Shown: positions 35,707 to 49,000 of the stretch, one piece after another
How the letters are laid out: every line of letters begins with the position of its first letter
Position numbering within the stretch: the stretch's first letter is position 1
NCBI GenBank assembly: GCA_028641055.1
Contig: CM054058.1
Coordinates: forward strand, 243,212,187 to 243,276,186
Length of the DNA: 64,000 nucleotides
Source: Alopecurus myosuroides
Taxonomy: Eukaryota > Streptophyta > Magnoliopsida > Poales > Poaceae
Reading direction: 5' to 3'
The notes under the pieces: model-generated
Databases searched by the model: none
What the model was told of the DNA's origin: nothing
What the model saw: the letters and a program-made list of their open reading frames with translations, nothing else
Program-made: the position numbers and the translations under genes

Positions 35707-38700
35707 TGTCGCACCCGGACTTCTAGAGGATACTCACAGCCCGCTAAACAGTAGATGATTGGATTACGGGGCATACCGGCACCCGCACCTCTTACGAGTA
35801 GGCCAACACATATAGTGTGACAACCAATCTCTACTATCCATCGGCTGCGCAAACCATCCCATAGAAATCAGGACACTTCCGTTGACGTATTTCATAACAT
35901 ACACACATGGTACGTCAACGGCATTAGAACAACTGATATCACAACATATCTCTAAGACACAAAAGATTGAAATAAGTTGCAAATGGCTCTCACTAGAGCA
36001 GAGATAGCAAATACAATCATCTAGAGGACACATGTCCCAACAATTCATCATTACAACACAGCGGAAGCATCCAAAGTGTCTGAGTACAGACAAGATCCAA
36101 ATAGGCCTAAGAGGCCGGAAACGAAAAGACGGAGCCCATCCACGATGTCTCGGATCCTGCCCGGGTCCGCTATCTACTCGTCAGCAGCCTCGTCATACTC
36201 CACGTAGTAGCCACCATGGGGATCCTCGGAAACGTAGTCTGCGGAAACCACAGCCCCAAAGGGGTCAGTACAGACAAGTACTGGCAAGCAAGACTCTCAA
36301 GATACCATAGTGTACCCGGCAACACCAAGTACATATGCTTTGGGTTCAACGGAAGAATAGGTGACACAAAAGTGCGGCAGCAGGCTGCTCTAACCAACTA
36401 CAGAAATACGCTACAACTTCCGGCTAAAAGAAAGGGATAAGATAGCGTATCGTAACCAACTACTGCTACCTCCAAACAAACCCATCCTGGATCTCGCCCC
36501 TTATCCAAAGAAGCAATCCGAGGATAACTCACACCGTTGGATTAATGATGGTTCAAGTTATTGTGTCAATAAGACTATTACTAGTCAAGTTATCATTAGT
36601 TAGGTGTAAGTTGTTCTGAGTACTTGTTAGCCAGTACTTTCACCAAGTCATCCATAACCGCGGACAACACGGCCTCTCGAGAAGATTTAACCCTGCAGGG
36701 ATGCACCAATTTGGCCGTACACGTAAGAATAACCCGCCAGATGGAATGCCTTCCACCAAGCGGGGCACTCAACACAACCCAACTCTTTTTCGCATCAAGC
36801 CCAAAGAACCCCGTGCAAATGAGCGCACGTCTAATCAAGCCCCACGAAGAAAAGGGGACCCTCATAGCACTCTAAGAACGTGTCTCCCTAAATGCCGACT
36901 ACAAAAGTTTCCACCCTGGCCTCGGGTTCGTACCTGCATATGCGTGCGGCAAATGGAAAACCCGAACTAAATGAGGCGATTTGGACGAGATGCGAATCGA
37001 ATCAAATTGAGGGGGGCGCCCATACACGCTTCCCACATGCGGATAGTGCGCTCATCATGGATCAGTAGACAAGACCCTTTTCCTAATTAGGGTCGACACT
37101 AGCAGGCCTCAAAACCACGTCGGGCCTCCTGCCGGTGCCTTATCATCAAATTATTATCACCCATAACATTAACAGGTTGTTGTTTAACATCGAGCCCCAG
37201 AACATAATAAAATATAATAACAGAAATTAACGGACAACAGACTCGAGCAAAAACAACCCTAAGCAAGCTAGTAAGACGCAAGCAACAAGCAATGGGGTTA
37301 TAGGTGTGGAGGTGAGGCTATATCAGGGTTACAGGATAACATGTGATAGGGTCGAACACAAGCAACGATTCATAAGGCTAGCAGAATAGACAACGGAAAG
37401 TATCGGTAGCCAATGTGGAAAGGAACACAATGGTTCATGTGAGTGAATACTTGCCTGCAAACTCAGTAGCCTGGTACTGGGCTAACTCCTCAGAAGTAGT
37501 GTCGTAAACCTCGTCTGTCTCAACGTCGTCGTCTATTCGAGAAGAAGCAAACAAACAACACAGAGAGACAAATAATCAATAACATGGCATAATGCACAAT
37601 CATGGGATGATGCATGACAATTTAACTGATGCATCAAAATAAGCTAGTTGACATGATAACAAAATTAAATGGGCCCATATGCAATTTGGATTGCATATGG
37701 AAAGCCCATGAATTAAGGTTGGTTTAGATGATCTACAACTAAACAACATGTGAAAGTGGATTAGCATGATGCATGGATGAGGAAAACAGAAAGAAAACAA
37801 CAATAGCTTCAATTTGAAATGAAGTTTACCAAGTTTGGAATTTTGTTTATTAAGTTATGAAAATTTGCTTCTTAAAGGAGTTACACAAGCATTTGTTGTT
37901 TTCACCAATTTTAATTGTTCAAAATAGATAAAAAAAATTCATATTTGGAAAGAACACAAAAATTTTAGGTGGAATACATGTTTCATTTGTTGAAAAAGGA
38001 ATTAGAATGAATTAATTATGAATTAAACAAGGTTAAACAAGATTTAAATGAATTTAATTCAAGTTTGAATTTATTTGAATTTTTATTTGTTCAAAACATT
38101 TAATAAAATTCATATTTGAAAAGATTATAATTTTCTGGTTTGAAAACATATTTTACATGTTCAAAAAGAATTTAATTTGACCAAGTTATGAATTTAGCAA
38201 TTTTAAATGATTTAAACGAGGTTTAAATTATTTACCCAATTTTAATTATTCAAAACAGGAAACAAAGCTTATATTTGAAAAGGTGGTTCAATTTAGCATG
38301 GAAAACATATTTTATATGTGACATTTGAATTAAGTTTGAATTAGTTATGAAATTAACCAAATTTGAAAATGAGTTGTTTGAATTTGAAATTTGAAAACAT
38401 TTGAAATGTTCAAAACAGAAAACAAATGATTTAAACATGTAGAGAATTAAATTTGGTTCAGATTACATATTTTATTTGTATTATTTGGATTTGAGATTCA
38501 ACAGTTATCTGTATTTGAAATTTGTGGGCTAATCTATAATTTTAAAACATGTAGATTCGGTACAGGGGCCTAGCCGCGAAAAGAAAGTTTCAGTTAGGCC
38601 CCTGGGGCGTTTTCTACGCAGCAGTTTGACCCCTGGGTCGCTGGCCTGTGGGCCAGCGCCCAGCTGGCGCAGCGTGGCCCACGTGTGTGAGCCTACCTTG

Positions 38701-40033
38701 CCATCACTGCCACTGGCCGGTGGGCCTGCGCATCCCGCGTGGCAAACCAGCAAAAAGCTGGGTTTTAATCCGCGAGGCAAGGGATCGATCCCTCGCCCTC
38801 GGGTGCGAGCGCGCAGCGCGCTGGCCACTTGGGTGCGTTGATGTTTGTTGACAGGTAAGGGGCACGTTTCGTTTTGAGGTTCAGTTTCACGAATAAGCCT
38901 GACGAAACTGAACTTGTTGTAGTTATCTGAACCCCGACGAGGAGATCGTGGTCGCCGGCGGCGAGCTGCAGCTGCTCGTGCTCGTGTGCGTCCAGGGACA
39001 GGTGCAGGCACCGTGCGTGCGTGTGCTTGCAGCGAGGAGAGAAAAGAGAGAGAGAGAGAGAGAGGGGCTGCTCACCGTCTCTGAAGGCGTAGCAGAGGCT
39101 TGGGGTAGACGACGGCGGCGACAGAGGCACGGACGGCGGCGACAATCCGGGAGCTTCCAGCCGTGGTCGAGGAAGCGAGGAGGACGGCGGCAGTACGGGG
39201 GCTCGATCCCCGTGCTCAGCCCGCACGGAGGGGAACCATATCGACGGCGATCGCCGGAGGTTCAGAGGTGGTGCTCGGTGGAGGTGGGTACAGCGAGACA
39301 GAGAGAGAGGAGCGGGGCAGAGGGAGGAAGAAATCGGCGGCGCTGCGAGGGAGAGAGGTGGAGGAGGGAGCTTAGGGCACGGGAGGAGCCCTCGGGCCAA
39401 GGTTTTAAGGAGGAGGGCAGCTGCTCCCGGCCGTCCCATCCCTCCTCTGTCGACGTGGGCAGCGCCGATGGCGTGCCGTACAGAGGAGAGGGACGAGGGG
39501 GGTACCAGGCCGTGGGGGAAAAGGTTTGGTGGGCTGGGCTCAGCCCACTGCCTGCCCTCTCCCTCTCTGCGTTTTTTTTTGTTCTGTTTTTCTTTTGCTG
39601 AAAAGAAAAAGGAAGAAAAAGCATAGTTTTTAGGGTTAGAAAAATTAGGGTATAATTTTGTATAGGTTAATTATTGCAACAGCAACATTGTGTAAACTTT
39701 TGTTTTCAAAATTTTGAAATTAGTTGTTGTTTGTGAATTTAATTGAATTTGAGCACTTTTTGATATTAATTGAAATATGGAAATGAAACAATTTAAAGGG
39801 TTTGAACTTCCAAGTTATTGGAAACAAAAGATGTGTTTATTTGAATATTTTTATTTGAAAATTGTAACAGACAAGTATGAAACAATTTGATTTGAATTTG
39901 GTTTGAAAATTCAAATGGAAAACAATTGCAAAACAAATGCAAACAAAGTAAAGGCTATGATGACATGATGCAAAACATAAATTAACAAGAAATAAAACAT
40001 TCTAGGGGTTGTTTTCATACTTGGGATGTTACA
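35707..40033 (-). repeat. 3' LTR of element C (4327 bp)
   Basis: On the minus strand it starts TGTAACATCCC at 40033 and ends GGGTGCGACA at 35707. The two C LTRs differ at about 1.5 percent of positions over the first 1.2 kb I compared, so C is older than the A duplication. It carries hairpin 39192-39216, a tRNA-like palindrome at about 38785-38800 (GGGATCGATCCC), and the conserved short frame IDDDVETDEVYDTTSEELAQ at about 37435-37539. Frames at 38529-39624 in the GC-rich block are not supported. Confidence 0.94.
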
Positions 40034-40038
40034 AAACG

Positions 40039-40047
40039 CCCCCCCTT
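40039..40047 (-). other. Polypurine tract of element C
   Basis: AAGGGGGGG on the minus strand, five bases before the 3' LTR start at 40033. Confidence 0.8.
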
Positions 40048-40070
40048 GAAGGAATCGCGCCCCGAGATTC

Positions 40071-42500
40071 CTACTGAGAAGAGAAAAGGTCCGGATACTT
40101 CTTGCGAAGATCCTCTTCGGTTTCCCATGTTGCCTCTTTATCGGAATGATGAGACCACTGCACTTTCAAGAACTTGGTGCTCTTGTTGCGAGTCTTACGC
40201 TCGGTCTCATCGAGAATACGAATAGGGTGCTCCTCATAAGATAGATCTTCTTGCAGTTCAATGGAATCATGATCAACTGCACGATCTGGATCTTTGAAAC
40301 ACCTCTTGAGCCGTGACACGTGAAACACATCGTGCACCTTGGATAGTTTTTCTGGAAGTTCAAGACGATAGGCATTTTCCGCACGCCTTGAAAGAATGTT
40401 GAAAGTCCCAATGTATCTTGGTGCAAGCTTTCCTTTGACACCGAAACGATGAGTGCCTCTGAGGGGAGTTACCCGGAGATATGCTTTGTGACCAGGTGCA
40501 TAAATCATATCCCTGTGCTTGCTGTCATAGTAGCTTTTCTGACGAGACTGAGCAATCCTCAGATTGTCACGAATGATGCGAACTTTCTCTTCGGCTTCCT
40601 TAACAATGTCAGGGCCTAAGAGTGAACGTTCACCAGCTCCAGACCAATTGATTGGACTCCTGCATCTGCGGCCATAGAGAGCTTCAAATGGTGCCATGCC
40701 TAGGCTTTCCTGGAAGTTGTTGTTGTAGGAGAATTCAGCATATGGAAGACATTCCTCCCATTTCATGCCAAAGGAGATACCACATGCACGGAGCATATCC
40801 TCGAGAATCTGATTGACTCTTTCGACTTGCCCTTGAGACTGAGGATGGTAGGCTGTGCTGAACAGAAGTTTGGTGCCCAATGCTTCTTGAAATCTTTTCC
40901 AGAAATGAGAAGTGAATATGCTTCCACGGTCTGAGCTTATTTCCAATGGAACACCATGAAGAGGAACAATCTTTGCTGTGTAGATCTCTGCTAACTGGCT
41001 AGCTGAGATTGTTTCTTTGACAGGAAAGAAGTGAGCTACTTTAGTGAGATGATCAATGACAACGAAGATTGCATCGTTGCCCTTCTTGGACTTTGGAAAA
41101 CCAGTTACGAAGTCCATTTCAATCATGTCCCACTTCCACTCAGGGATTTTCAGAGGTTGGAGAAGACCGGCTGTTTTCTGATGAACTGCCTTAACACGTT
41201 GACAAACGTCGCATTCAGAAACGTATTGAGCAATTTCAGGTTTCATGCCAGGCCACCAATACAGTGTCTTGAGATCCTGGTACATCTTTGTACTTCCAGG
41301 GTGTATGGAGAGAGGAGTTTCATGAGCCTCCTTGAGAATGACATCTTTGAGACTTTGAACTTGAGGAACTGCAATGCGTCCTTCGAAGAACACAGTTCCC
41401 TTGCCATCAATTGAGAAGGACTTAAATTTCTCCTTGCCTTCTTTGATGTGCTCTACCATCTTCTTGATTTCAGCATCAGAAAGTTGTTCAGAACGAATCT
41501 TGTCCTCGAGAGTTGGAATGGCTGTCAAGTTTGCAAGATAACCTTGAGGAACAAGACCAAGGTTGAGCTTCTGGAATTCTTCATGAAGAGGAGGTTGGCT
41601 TTCCATGATCATGAGATTATTGCAATAGGACTTTCGACTGAGAGCATCGTCCATAACATTAGCCTTGCCTGGAGTGTAAGAAATGGTAAGATCAAAGTCT
41701 TTAATCTTTTCAATCCATCTCCTTTGCCTGAGGTTTAGATCTGGTTGAGTGAAGATGTATTTCAGACTCTTATGATCGGAAAAGATTTCAGTGCGATCAC
41801 CCAACAAGTATTGTCTCCATTTCTTGAGGGCAAACACAACTGCTGCAAGTTCAAGGTCATGAGTGGGATAATTGAGCTCATGTGCGTTCAACTGACGTGA
41901 AGCATAAGCCACAACTTGACGTTCTTGCATAAGAACTGCACCTAGACCTTGGAGAGAAGCGTCACAGAATATTTGGAAAGGTTTGGAAGGATCTAGGCCA
42001 ACCAGAACTGGTGTAGAAGTGAGTTTAGTCTTGAGGAGATTGAAGCTTTCATCACATTGTGGAGACCAAACGAACTTCTTGTCCTTCTTTGTGAGATCAG
42101 TGAGAGGTTTAGCAATCTTGGAGAAGTTTTGGACGAAACGACGGCAATAGCTAGCCAAGCCAAGAAAACTTCTTACTTGCTTCACCGTCTTTGGAGGTTT
42201 CCAATCAACAATTGCTTTAACCTTTTCTGGATCAATGGCTATGCCCTTGGCGGAGATGACATGACCAAGGTAAACAACTTCTGGAATCCAGAACTCACAT
42301 TTGGAGAACTTGGCATAAAGACGATGCTCGCGAAGCTTCATGAGAGTGAGACGAAGATGTTCTTCATGCTCTTCCTCGGATTTTGAGTAGACAAGAATGT
42401 CATCAAGATATACCACAACAAACTTGTCGAGGTATTCGTGGAAGACAGAATTCATGAGTCGAGAGAAGGTCGCCGGTGCATTGGTGAGACCAAAGGACAT
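40071..42500 (-). pseudogene. Element C pol, RT C-terminus to chromodomain (809 codons)
   Basis: It opens inside RT ([15 protein letters not shown]) with the catalytic YLDD at residues 31-34. Next come RNase H ([15 protein letters not shown], about residues 155-275, ending ALSRK) and the integrase His/Cys zinc module (SIHPG ... [11 protein letters not shown]). The integrase catalytic triad follows: Asp in EMDFVTG, Asp in SSDRGS, Glu in GQVERVNQ. The end holds a GPY/F-like module (here GTF) and a chromodomain closing with [11 protein letters not shown]. The whole stretch is open, so strand transfer and RNase H coding capacity looks intact. It is separated from the rest of the polyprotein by a frameshift at about 42541-42546, where a T run has one extra base compared with B. 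Confidence 0.93.
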
Positions 42501-42510
42501 GACGGTGAAT

Positions 42511-44064
42511 TCATATAGACCGTAGCGAGTGGTGAAGGCTGTTTTTTGGAATGTCCTCTTTTCTGATCTTCATTTGATGGTAACCCATTCTCAAGTCCAA
42601 CTTTGAGAATATTGAGGCTCTAGCAAGTTGATCAAAAAGATCATCGATACGAGGAATTGGATACTTGTTTTTGATGGTTTTCTCGTTAAGAGGACGATAG
42701 TCAACAACGAGTCTCTTTGTGTAATCCTTCTTCGCAACGAACAGAGTTGGGCAACCCCAAGCCGAGGAACTAGGTTGAATGTAACCTTTTTCCATGTACA
42801 TATCAATTTGTTCCTTTAACAACTTCAGATCGGGAGTTCCTATCTTGTACGGATGCTTAGAGATTGGGGCAGTACCTGGCTCAAGTTCGATCACGAACTC
42901 GACAGCTCTGTCCGGAGGCATCCCTGGCAACTCTTCTGGAAAGACGTCAGGGAATTCACAAACCACGGGAACATTTTCAAGTGAAGGTAGAGGTTTTGCA
43001 TTGAGGTTGCACAGCTGAAAGGTACTTGATTCATTTGGAGAATAGACTATCTGGCCAGACGGGTGGAACAGAGTTATTGACTTTTGAGCACAGTCAATCC
43101 TTGCTTTATTAGCTTTCAGCCAATCCATACCAAGAATGACATCAATATCAGAACTTCCCAGCAACATGAGTGTAGCAAGGAAAATGTGGCCTCCAATTAG
43201 GATTTGATTGTCCTTACTTATCTTGGAGGTCAGCATTTGAGATCCCGGGGAGTGAACAGTGATTTGATTGCTTAGTGGAACCACAATTAGGTTGTTTGTT
43301 GTGGCAAAGGTTTTTGACACAAAAGAATGCGATGCTCCGGTATCAAACAACACTTTAGCTGGAATAGAGTTTACGGGAAATGTACCGAGAACGACGTCAG
43401 GAGCTTCCTCAGCTTTGTCGATCTTGACATGATTCACCCTTGCGGTCCTCCCGACAGGCCTGTTGTTGGAGTTGAAGGCCTTAGGCGGGGGAGCGCGCAC
43501 CGTTGCCTGGTTGGTGTTAGGACGAGGTGGTGGTGGAGGTAGCTGCCTCTGCGTGCACTTGTCGGCGTAGTGCCTCGTCTGCTTGCACTTGTAGCAAGTG
43601 ACGACACGAGGAGGCCCTGGCCTTGGCTGCCCCATCGAAGCCCTCTGATCATGCATCTGATCAGGGTTGGGTGGGCGGGGAGCGAAGCCTGGAGAAGCTT
43701 GGGCGTATGGAGCCCGAGTGACAGCACCATTTGGTACCCAGATGCGGCGCTTCTGCGGAGGGGTGGTCATGTTGGAGGAGGAACCACCCTCACGCGAGTG
43801 CTTGCGAGACTTCTCGAACGCCTTGCGCCCATTTTCTTCATTGAGCGCGGTGTTAACGAGCTCCTCGAAGTTGTTGGCCTTGATATTGGTGAGGGCGTAC
43901 TTGAGTTCCGGGTTAAAACCTCTGCGGAACCTTGCCATCTTCTTAGCTTCAGTGGACACCTCATCACCAGCGTAACGAGCGAGGCGATTGAACTCACTCT
44001 GATAGCCGATGACGTCCAACTTGCCCTGCTTGAGTGAGAAAAACTCTTCACGCATCCTTTCCAT
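42511..44064 (-). pseudogene. Element C gag C-terminus, zinc knuckle, protease and RT N-terminus
   Basis: The open frame has 517 codons. It starts at an internal Met of gag ([15 protein letters not shown]). A CCHC knuckle follows near residue 160, with Gly replaced by Arg ([11 protein letters not shown]), which could weaken RNA binding. Protease carries DTGA near residue 245 and the ILGMDWL motif. RT begins with the [19 protein letters not shown] block and goes out of frame after KIRKEDIPK through the extra T in the homopolymer. In life this would be one frame with the 809-codon segment and with gag. Confidence 0.92.
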
Positions 44065-44112
44065 GAGACCATCTGGAATGTGGTGCTTCAGGAAAGCTTC
44101 CTTGAAGCAAAA

Positions 44113-44463
44113 CTACGTGATTGGAAATCCACCTCTCATGGCCTGGTAGTTTTCCCACCAAGTAGCTGCCTGGCCCTTCAGCAGATAGGAGGCATACTTG
44201 ACCTTGTCTTCCTCAGCAACGTGAGCAATCTCCAGGGCCTTAGCTATCTCACGGATCCAGTCATCAGCGTCCAGAGGCTCGCGTGTGGCCACGAAAGCTC
44301 TCGGACCCAGACCGAGGAACTCCTTGATGCTGACTCGTGGAGCCGTCTGGTTGTTGTGCTGATTAGTCTGAAACTGGGCCATCTGTGCCATGACTTGGGT
44401 CATCTGAGTCAACAGCTCCGTGATTGGCGGTGGCTCAGGCGGGTTGTTCCTTGTTGGCGGCAT
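44113..44463 (-). pseudogene. Element C gag N-terminus (116 codons)
   Basis: It starts MPPTRNNPPEPPPITELL, as in B, and stops after GGFPIT at a TAG (44110-44112) where B encodes Trp (PITWGCFKE). The surrounding bases also differ at several adjacent positions, so more than one change occurred here. The gag core (ADDWIREIAKALEIAH, AATWWENYQ) is intact up to the stop. The frame resumes directly in the next segment. Confidence 0.92.
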
Positions 44464-44672
44464 CCTGAATGGAAATGCATTTTAGCACAACAATAGAAAA
44501 GGATAGACTTGGAAACCGAAAGAGAGATTATTCCGACGCATGAATAGATAACCAACAGGTACATCATAACATGTTCAAATACATCAGAATATCCAACACG
44601 CCACAAATGGTTCGAATGCCAAAGGATAACTAAACATAGCTAAGAATGGATACATCGGTACTCCCATGCTCA

Positions 44673-45488
44673 TCACGCAGGACGGCGACTAGGAGTACGG
44701 CGAGAGGTACGGTGAGGTGCACGCCCACGAAAGTAGGTAGAACGACGATCCACGTAGATCTGACGTGGTCTGAGAGCGACTCTAGGTGTGGTGAAGTACA
44801 TAGCGTCGACTCCCTGTGCTCCAAAGCGTGGAATCCCAGTGTAACCAGCACCAAGGTTGAGGAGTGGACCTCTGATCGGCTCGTAACCTCCAGCATCTGG
44901 CAGACGACGCCCAACTGGCTGATCGAAACGTGCAGAGCGCTCGTCTCCAACAAAGTCTCTGGTGTAAGTCGCCAGACGAGTCAAAGCAAGGTAGAGCTGC
45001 TCTCTGACTGAAACCAACTCCTGAGATAGTGTGCTGGCAACTGCGTCACTGTGCCTCACAAACTGAGCGGTGGTGTGCAGCCTGGAGTTATCATGCTCGT
45101 AGACATCCAGGTTGTCGTAGAGAGTGAAGTGAGCTCCCTCCGAAGTGATGTAACCATGGGGGATGTGGCGATAGATAGAATCGTCAAATCCCCAGTAGTC
45201 AGCACGAAGGACGGCGAGACTCACATAAGCTGCCTGCTGCACATCCATATCCACTGTGGAACCTACTGCCTCGTAGCGGTGGACTACGCTCATGCCATCA
45301 TCTGACAGAATGTAGACGATAGCCTGGTAGTAGGTCTGGTCAAACTCTTGCTGCTGCTCGTAGACCTGGTACTCTGGTGCCCAACGGAACCCCAGAAAAG
45401 TGACCATGTCTCTCAGCATCTCCGGATAACCGGCAGTGCTCTCGCAACGAGTCATACGAACCACCTGCGGGTAGAACCTGAGATCCAT
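44673..45488 (-). CDS. ORF0 of element C: extra open frame upstream of gag (271 aa)
   Basis: It is the same length as ORF0 of B, with only scattered substitutions (for example Asp-Val for Ala-Val before the QQAAYVSL stretch). It is uninterrupted although gag and RT in the same element are broken. It starts MDLRFYPQVVRMTRCEST, has the DDSIYRHIP motif near residue 105, a helical middle, and an Arg-rich end (RTSRRTPSRR). There is no signal peptide or membrane segment. About 209 bases separate its stop from the gag ATG, so gag expression would need reinitiation, leaky scanning or a spliced RNA. The role is unknown; it is neither protease nor RT and does not resemble an env protein. Confidence 0.75.
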   Translation of the reverse strand: MDLRFYPQVVRMTRCESTAGYPEMLRDMVTFLGFRWAPEYQVYEQQQEFDQTYYQAIVYILSDDGMSVVHRYEAVGSTVDMDVQQAAYVSLAVLRADYWGFDDSIYRHIPHGYITSEGAHFTLYDNLDVYEHDNSRLHTTAQFVRHSDAVASTLSQELVSVREQLYLALTRLATYTRDFVGDERSARFDQPVGRRLPDAGGYEPIRGPLLNLGAGYTGIPRFGAQGVDAMYFTTPRVALRPRQIYVDRRSTYFRGRAPHRTSRRTPSRRPA

Positions 45489-46030
45489 CTGCAGATGATG
45501 GGGAAGTTTTGATTAGACGCCGGTAGAAGAACTGAAGTGGAAAGCAACAACAAGGTTTCAACGGACGAAAAGGATGTTGAGAAGAATAGGATATCGAAGC
45601 AACATTGGGGAAACACGAGACCAAAGACTCCTGAGGTACTACGGAAAAACCCATCCGGGCTTCTAAAGGATCAATATCTACTGCTTAAGGAATAGAGGAT
45701 CTGCTTCCGGGGCTTACACGCCTCCGTTCTCAATCATGAGTAGGCAACATGATAAATCATGTCACAACCACCTCCATTCCTATGGTCTAGTAGATATAAC
45801 TATCCTAGAGAAACCAAGATACGTGAAATCCTAACTTGAAAGTTTAGATAAGAAGAGAAAACAACGTTGCACTTCCTTACCAGAAAAAGGGAGGGTGGGT
45901 GGGGAAAGAAATAAAAGAACAGAATTCCTACTCTCACGTTTCATTTTTCCTATATAGCTACAAAATAGTTTCTAGACTCAACTACGACCAGTAAAAGGGA
46001 TCCTACAGGCAGACAGGCTCTGATACCATT
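45489..46030 (-). other. Leader of element C with primer-binding site
   Basis: It runs from the LTR end to the ORF0 start. The PBS at 46016-46028 reads TGGTATCAGAGCC on the minus strand and is intact. The rest has no supported coding frame. It aligns with B (24933-25474) and with A (4926-5453), which fixes the A deletion junction. Confidence 0.9.
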
Positions 46031-49000
46031 TGTCGCACCCGGACTTCTAGAGGATACTCACAGCCCGCTAAACAGTAGATGATTGGATTACGGGGCATAC
46101 CGGCACCCGCACCTCTTACGAGTAGGCCAACACATATAGTGTGACAACCAATCTCTACTATCCATCGGCTGCGCAAACCATCCCATAGAAATCAGGACAC
46201 TTCCGTTGACGTACTTCATAACATACACACATGGTACGTCAACGGCATTAGAACAACTGATATCACAACATATCTCTAAGACAAAAAAGATTGAAATAAG
46301 TTGCAAATGGCTCTCACTAGAGCAGAGATAGAAAATACAATCATCCAGAGGACACATGTCCCAACAATTCATCATTACAACGCAGGGGAAGCATCCAAAG
46401 TGTCTGAGTACAGACAAGATCCAAATAGGCCTAAGAGGCCGAAAACGAAAAGACGGAGCCCATCCACGATGTCTCGGATCCTGCCCGGGTCCGCTATCTA
46501 CTCGTCAGCAGCCTCGTCATACTCCACGTAGTAGCCACCATGGGGATCCTCGGAAACGTAGTCTGCGGAAACCACAGCCCCAAAGGGGTCAGTACAGACA
46601 AGTACTGGCAAGCAAGACTCACAAGATACCATAGTGTACCTGGCAACACCAAGTACAGATGCTTTGGGTTCAACGGAAGAATAGGTGACACAAAAGTGCG
46701 GCAGCAGGCTGCTCTAACCAACTACAGAAATAAGCTACAACTTCCGGCTAAAAGAAAGGGATAATATAGCGTATCGTAACCAACTACTGCTACCTCCAAA
46801 CAAACCCATCCTGGATCTCGCCCCTTATCCAAAGAAGCAATCCGAGGATAACTCACACTGTTGGATTAATGATGGTTCAAGTTATTGTGTCAATAAGAAT
46901 ATTACTAGTCAAGTTGTCATTAGTTAGGTGTAAGTTGTTCTGAGTACTTGTTAGCCAGTACTTGCACCAAGTCATCCATAACCGCGGACAACACGGCTTC
47001 TCGAGAAGATTTAACCCTGCAGGGATGCACCAATTTGGCCGTACACGTAAGAATAACCCGCCAGATGGAATGCCTTCCACCAAGCGGGGCACTCAACACA
47101 ACCCAACTCTTCTTCGCATCAAGCCCAAAGAACCCCGTGCAAATGAGTGCACGGCTAATCAAGCCCCACGAAGAAAAGGGGACCCTCATAGCACTCTAAG
47201 AACGTGTCTCCCTAAATGCCGACTACAAAAGTTTCCACCCTGGCCTCGGGTTCGTACCTGCATATGCGTGCGGCAAATGGAAAACCCGAACTAAATGAGG
47301 CGATTTGGACGAGATGCGAATCGAATCAAATTGAGGGGGGCGCCCATACACGCTTCCCACATGCGGATAGTGCGCTCATCATGGATCAGTAGACAAGACC
47401 CTTTTCCTAATTAGGGTCGACACTAGCAGGCCTCAAAACCACGCCGGGCCTCCTGCCGGTGCCTTATCATCAAATTATTATCACCCATAACATTAACAGG
47501 TTGTTGTTTAACATCGAGCCCCAGAACATAATAAAATATAATAACAGAAATTAACGGACAACAGACTCGAGCAAAAACAACCCTAAGCATGCTAGTAAGA
47601 CACGGGCAACAAGCAACGGGGTTATAGGTGTGGAGGTGAGGCTATATCAGGGTTACAGGATAACATGTGATAGGGTCGAACACAAGCAACGATTCATAAG
47701 GCTAGCAGAATAGACAACGGAAAGTATCGGTAGCCAATGTGGAAAGGAACACAATGGTTCATGTGAGTGAATACTTTCCTGCAAACTCAGTAGCCTGGTA
47801 CTGGGCTAACTCCTCAGAAGTAGTGTCGTAAACCTCGTCTGTCTCAACGTCGTCGTCTATTCGAGAAGAAGCAAACAAACAACGCAGAGAGACAAACAAT
47901 CAATAACATGGCATAATGCACAATCATGGGATGATGCATGACAATTTAACTGATGCATCAAAATAAGCTAGTTGACATGATAACCAAATTAAATGGGCCC
48001 ATATGCAATTTGGATTGCATATGGAAAGCCCATGAATTAAGATTGGTTTAGATGATCTACAACTAAACAACATGTGAAAGTGGATTAGCATGATGCATGG
48101 ATGAGGAAAACAGAAAGAAAACAACAATAGCTTCAATTTGAAATGAAGTTTACCAAGTTTGGAATTTTGTTTATTAAGTTATGAAAATTTGCTTCTTAAA
48201 GGAGTTACACAAGCATTTGTTTTTTTCACCAATTTTAATTGTTCAAAATAGATAACAAAATTCATATTTGGAAAGAACACAAAAATTTTAGGTGGAATAC
48301 ATGTTTCATTTGTTGAAAAAGGAATTAGAACGAATTAATTATGAATTAAACAAGTTTAAACAAGATTTAAATGAATTTAATTCAAGTTTGAATTTATTTG
48401 AATTTTTATTTGTTCAAAACATTTAATAAAATTCATATTTGAAAAGATTATAATTTTCTGTTTTGAAAACATATTTTACATGTTCAAAAAGAATTTAATT
48501 TGACCAAGTTATGAATTTAGCAATTTTAAATGATTTAAACGAGGTTTAAATTATTTACCCAATTTTAATTATTCACAACAGGAAACAAAGCTTATATTTG
48601 AAAAGGTGGTCCAATTTAGCATGGAAAACATATTTTATATGTGACATTTGAATTAAGTTTGAATTAGTTATGAAATTAACCAAATTTGAAAATGAGTTGT
48701 TTGAATTTGAAATTTGAAAACATTTGAAATGTTCAAAACAGAAAACAAATGATTTAAACATGTAGAGAATTAAATTTGGTTCAGATTACATATTTTATTT
48801 GTATTATTTGGATTTGAAATTCAACAGTTATCTATATTTGAAATTTGTGGGCTAATCTGTAATTTTAAAACATGTAGATTTGGTACAGGGGCCTAGCCGC
48901 GAAAAGAAAGTTTCAGTTAGGCCCCTGGGGCGTTTTCTACGCAGCAGTTTGACCCTTGGGTCGCTGGCCTGTGGGCCAGCGCCCAGCTGGCGCGGCGTGG

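Noticed and set aside
38529..39624. Arg/Ser/Pro-rich frames on both strands in C LTRs (also 48852-49950)
   Set aside because: They are compositional frames in the GC-rich LTR block and are duplicated simply because both LTRs contain them.
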